Shown here in pieces: positions 4,528-6,421 of a stretch of DNA of 6,421 nucleotides. How positions within the stretch are numbered: position 1 is the stretch's first letter; each line of letters opens with the position of its first letter. The position numbers and the translations under genes are program-made. The notes beneath the pieces were generated by a model. It had not been told where the DNA came from, searched no databases, and saw only the letters and a list, made by a program, of their open reading frames with translations. Source of the DNA: Gammaproteobacteria bacterium (GTDB lineage Bacteria; Pseudomonadota; Gammaproteobacteria; Arenicellales; Arenicellaceae); assembly GCA_030426005.1 (NCBI GenBank), contig JAUHZM010000182.1, positions 1-6,421 on the forward strand, given 5' to 3'.

Positions 4528-5760
4528 AATTTTAGTTTGAATAACACGTCGTTCTGGCGACTGCGTGGTGAGCGTCAGCGCAGTCTCGAAAGCGGCGATT
4601 GCGGCTTGCGGTTGCGCCGCGCGCGACAATAGTTCTCCGTAGGCCGAATAGAGCAGATGATAATCCTTCAACTTGCCATCTCGGATTAAGCCCTCAATCA
4701 GTTCGAGCCCAGCTTTGGGACCGTCACGCATCGACAATGCAATCGCGTAATTCAGCTCAATTACTGGTGTGCCTTCTATTTGTCTTAGCACGTCGTACAA
4801 GGACACGATTTGATGCCAGTTGGTGCTGTCGTATGAAACGGACTGCGCGTGAACAGCCGAAATGGCGGCTTGTAAAGTGTAAAAACCAAAGCGTCGGGAG
4901 CGCAACGCCATTTGAGTTAACGCCACGCCTTCGGCAATCAGTGATGCGTTCCAGCTGCGTCTATCTTGATCCTCTAGTAAGACGATATCACCGTGTACAT
5001 CGGTACGCGCATCCCGCCGTGACTCGTGCAATAGCATGAGTGCCAGCAAGCCCTGGGCCTCTGGATCCGGCAGCAATGAAATCAATGTGCGCGTCAAACG
5101 AATTGCTTCCGCAATCAAATCAACCCTAGTCAGGGAAGTGCCTTCCGATGTGGAGTACCCCTCATTGAATGCCAGGTAAATGACGGCCAGTACCGCATCT
5201 AGACGTTCAGGCAACTCACTGATGGTTGGGATCTCGTAGGGAATCTTTGCGTCCCTGATTTTGGCTTTACCACGAACGATGCGTTGTGCCATGGTCGATG
5301 GTGATACCAAATACGCACTGGCAATCTCTTCGGTGGTTAAGCCACACACTTCGCGCAAAGTCAGAGGCACCTGAACACTGGGCGCGATCGCTGGGTGACA
5401 ACAGGTGAATATAAGCCGAAGCTGGTCGTCCTCAATCGCTTCAAACGCCATGGGTTGGTCGTCGTCCCCATCGTTGTCCGCCAACTGAACGACTTGTTGC
5501 ATCAGGTGATCGTGCCGCGTGCGACGCCGCGCTTGATCTAGGGCTTTAAATCGACCGGTTGATACCAGCCAGGCGGCTGGGTTCTCTGGAACGCCCGCAT
5601 CCGGCCATTGACTGAGCGCTGCGCTAAACGCATCGTGCAAGGCTTCTTCCGCCAAATCGAAATCGCCAAGTAAACGTACCAAAGTTGCAAACACACGCCG
5701 CGATTCCTGCGCGTAGATGTCGCTAATAATTTGTTTCAGCGAGTTTGCTTTCTCGGGCAT
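4507..5760 (-). CDS. ECF42-type RNA polymerase sigma factor with long C-terminal TPR-like extension
   Basis: A 417-residue protein, about twice the length of a simple ECF sigma factor, as usual for group 42. Sigma region 2 covers about residues 15-82, with FDLAEEALHDAFSAALSQWP (34-53) and NPAAWLVSTGRFKALDQARRR (60-80), which should bind the -10. Region 4 (about 113-168) contains RLIFTCCHPAIAPSV and LREVCGLTTEEIASAYLVSP, with the helix-turn-helix for the -35. The extension (about 180-417) includes VIYLAFNEGYSTSEG (193-207), LLHESRRDARTD (243-254), LLEDQDRRSWN (261-271) and ELNYAIALS (335-343), ending in helical, TPR-like repeats. By family knowledge these sigma factors lack a cognate anti-sigma gene and sit beside DGPF genes, as here; the extension is thought to control activity. 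The ATG follows AGAGG (complement of 5770-5774) with about a 9-base spacer. Confidence 0.93.
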   Translation of the reverse strand: MPEKANSLKQIISDIYAQESRRVFATLVRLLGDFDLAEEALHDAFSAALSQWPDAGVPENPAAWLVSTGRFKALDQARRRTRHDHLMQQVVQLADNDGDDDQPMAFEAIEDDQLRLIFTCCHPAIAPSVQVPLTLREVCGLTTEEIASAYLVSPSTMAQRIVRGKAKIRDAKIPYEIPTISELPERLDAVLAVIYLAFNEGYSTSEGTSLTRVDLIAEAIRLTRTLISLLPDPEAQGLLALMLLHESRRDARTDVHGDIVLLEDQDRRSWNASLIAEGVALTQMALRSRRFGFYTLQAAISAVHAQSVSYDSTNWHQIVSLYDVLRQIEGTPVIELNYAIALSMRDGPKAGLELIEGLIRDGKLKDYHLLYSAYGELLSRAAQPQAAIAAFETALTLTTQSPERRVIQTKIDVLRNI

Positions 5761-5830
5761 TCTGGGTTGCCTCTGGAACGTCGATATTGATTGATACTAG
5801 CAAATATAGACTAACTGTTTGAATAAACGC
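5761..5830. promoter_or_regulatory. AT-rich divergent intergenic region between the sigma gene and the right-hand genes
   Basis: This gap must hold the promoter of the sigma gene (- strand) and probably that of the right-hand genes (+ strand). On the + strand there are TTGATT (5787-5792) and TTGATA (5791-5796) as possible -35 elements and TATAGA (5805-5810) as a possible -10, but none combine at a good spacing. On the - strand TTCAAA and TAGTAT stand 18 bases apart, a weak match. No copy of the TGTCGA-N17-CGAT pattern stands before the sigma gene; the nearest resemblance is TATCGA at 5780-5785 read on the - strand, too close to the start to serve. Confidence 0.3.
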
Positions 5831-5980
5831 ATGGCGATCTTTTGGAATCGTTCCCACGACGCACCTGCATGGTTGGTGTTTGCGAATGGCGCAGCTTACA
5901 ATGTGATTTGCTCGCCGGGTCCAAATTATGATCTGGAATCAAACACCGAACACGAAAAATACGTCTGGAACACGACTTAA
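5831..5980 (+). CDS. Possible 49-residue hypothetical protein, stop overlaps next start
   Basis: An open frame from ATG at 5831 to TAA at 5978-5980, whose last A is the first base of the ATG of the following gene (TAATG). The predicted product begins MAIFWNRSHDAPAWLVFANG and has three tryptophans (5, 14, 46), one cysteine (27) and an acidic, polar tail. The middle (about 13-26) is mildly hydrophobic but too short and polar to be a sure membrane helix. I do not recognise the family. In support are the four-base-type coupling with the next gene and a frame that fills the gap without stops. Against it, no ribosome site precedes the ATG, the length is easily reached by chance, and the frame is closed by a TAG at 5807-5809. 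It could also be untranslated leader. Confidence 0.35.
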   Translation: MAIFWNRSHDAPAWLVFANGAAYNVICSPGPNYDLESNTEHEKYVWNTT

Positions 5981-6421
5981 TGACAGCATTGCATCAGTAC
6001 ATCTCCGCGGTCGGAAGCTTTCAGGGTGTGTTGTTATTTTTCTTGCTCTACTTAGACCGAAATTCCAATGCCGCCAGTAAGATACTCGGCTTGTATTGTT
6101 TGGTCATGGGCCTGGCATTCTTTGTGCCCTTCATTGGCTTGGGTATTACGTCGCCCATTTTCTACCCGCTTGCGGCCTGGTTATTTTTTGCGCCTGTCAT
6201 GTACGGCCCGCTACTTTACCTGTACTGCAAAAAGGTGGTCTTTAATGCGACGTTTAAAACCAGTGATTTATGGCATTTGACGCCGTTAATTGCCTGTTAT
6301 GTATTGAACTATGATTCGTTGTTGATTGGGCATGAAGCGTTTCGGTTATGGATTTTCGGTGCGGAAGCGCCAACGCAAAGGCTGTGGTTTAGTGAGTTTA
6401 TTGTGTTTGGTGTGGCGCTTG
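5980..6421 (+). CDS. Probable membrane-anchored AraC-family regulator, N-terminal part only
   Basis: The frame runs from ATG at 5980 past the window edge, giving 147 residues of membrane protein. Likely helices lie at about 8-25, 34-53, 60-83 and 99-111, with another starting near 135. The beginning, VGSFQGVLLFFLLYLDRNSNAASKILGLYCLVMG (residues 11-44), together with APVMYGPLLYLYCKKVV (71-87) and LWHLTPLIACYVLNY (97-111), is the pattern of the seven-helix N-terminal domains that precede a cytoplasmic AraC DNA-binding domain in many proteobacterial and Bacteroidetes regulators. The DNA-binding part, if present, is outside the window, so the call is by the membrane domain only. A weak GGAA (5967-5970) lies 9 bases before the ATG. 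The start overlaps the stop of the small upstream frame. It is divergent from the sigma gene, with no clear functional tie. Confidence 0.68.
   Translation, partial: MTALHQYISAVGSFQGVLLFFLLYLDRNSNAASKILGLYCLVMGLAFFVPFIGLGITSPIFYPLAAWLFFAPVMYGPLLYLYCKKVVFNATFKTSDLWHLTPLIACYVLNYDSLLIGHEAFRLWIFGAEAPTQRLWFSEFIVFGVAL

Noticed and set aside
4730..4740. Second copy of ATCGACAATGC (also at 4474-4484), considered as another sigma site
   Set aside because: It is inside the sigma coding region and has no CGAT-like -10 at the right distance on the - strand; most likely chance.
4599..5039. A 146-codon + strand frame inside the sigma gene
   Set aside because: It is antisense to conserved ECF42 extension motifs and Arg-rich without any recognisable domain.
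6068..6280. A 70-codon + strand frame inside the right-edge gene
   Set aside because: The frame starting at 5980 gives a coherent multi-helix protein with AraC-sensor motifs, while this one is a frame-shifted shadow.

Overview
The window looks like chromosomal DNA of a Gram-negative proteobacterium, most likely a gammaproteobacterium. The base composition is roughly balanced, genes are tightly packed with clear AGGAG-like ribosome sites, and the LysR, DoxX, xi-class glutathione transferase and YbaA-like proteins resemble gammaproteobacterial families. Genus cannot be read from the sequence. No rRNA, tRNA, CRISPR array, insertion sequence or phage gene is visible.

Left part (1-2750). The window opens with the last 47 codons of a thiolase (SCP2/acetyl-CoA acetyltransferase type) on the + strand. 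It converges, with only 14 bases between stops, on a LysR-type regulator on the - strand. The regulator is divergent from a DoxX-family four-helix membrane protein, which is followed by a glutathionyl-hydroquinone reductase (YqjG/xi-class GST). The DoxX + YqjG pair matches the E. coli yqjF-yqjG pair, so this part reads as a LysR-controlled quinone/aromatic or redox-stress module. The 146-base divergent gap holds a perfect 10-bp inverted repeat and a T-N11-A LysR-box candidate. A hairpin with a U-tract lies between doxX and yqjG, and a perfect 14-bp hairpin closes the segment.

Middle part (2760-5760). Four genes lie on the - strand. In transcription order they are: an ECF42-type sigma factor with a long C-terminal TPR-like extension; a fused YCII/DGPF + VOC (PhnB-like glyoxalase-fold) protein; a stand-alone DGPF (YCII-related) protein; and a DUF1428 (YbaA-like) protein. 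The last three form a tight operon (13- and 20-base gaps). In the 124 bases between the sigma gene and this operon there is a candidate sigma-specific promoter, TGTCGA-N17-CGAT. It resembles what I recall of the ECF42 consensus and suggests that the sigma factor drives the DGPF operon. This promoter overlaps the upstream ATG of the long open frame, so the fusion protein most likely starts at a downstream GTG with a good ribosome site.

Right part (5761-6421). Divergent from the sigma gene is an AT-rich gap, then an unrecognised 49-codon frame whose TAA overlaps the ATG of the next gene. That next gene is the N-terminal membrane part of a probable membrane-anchored AraC-family regulator, cut by the window edge.

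The most interesting system is the ECF42-DGPF cluster, a known but functionally unresolved association. Here it has an added VOC fusion, a DUF1428 partner and a plausible target promoter.
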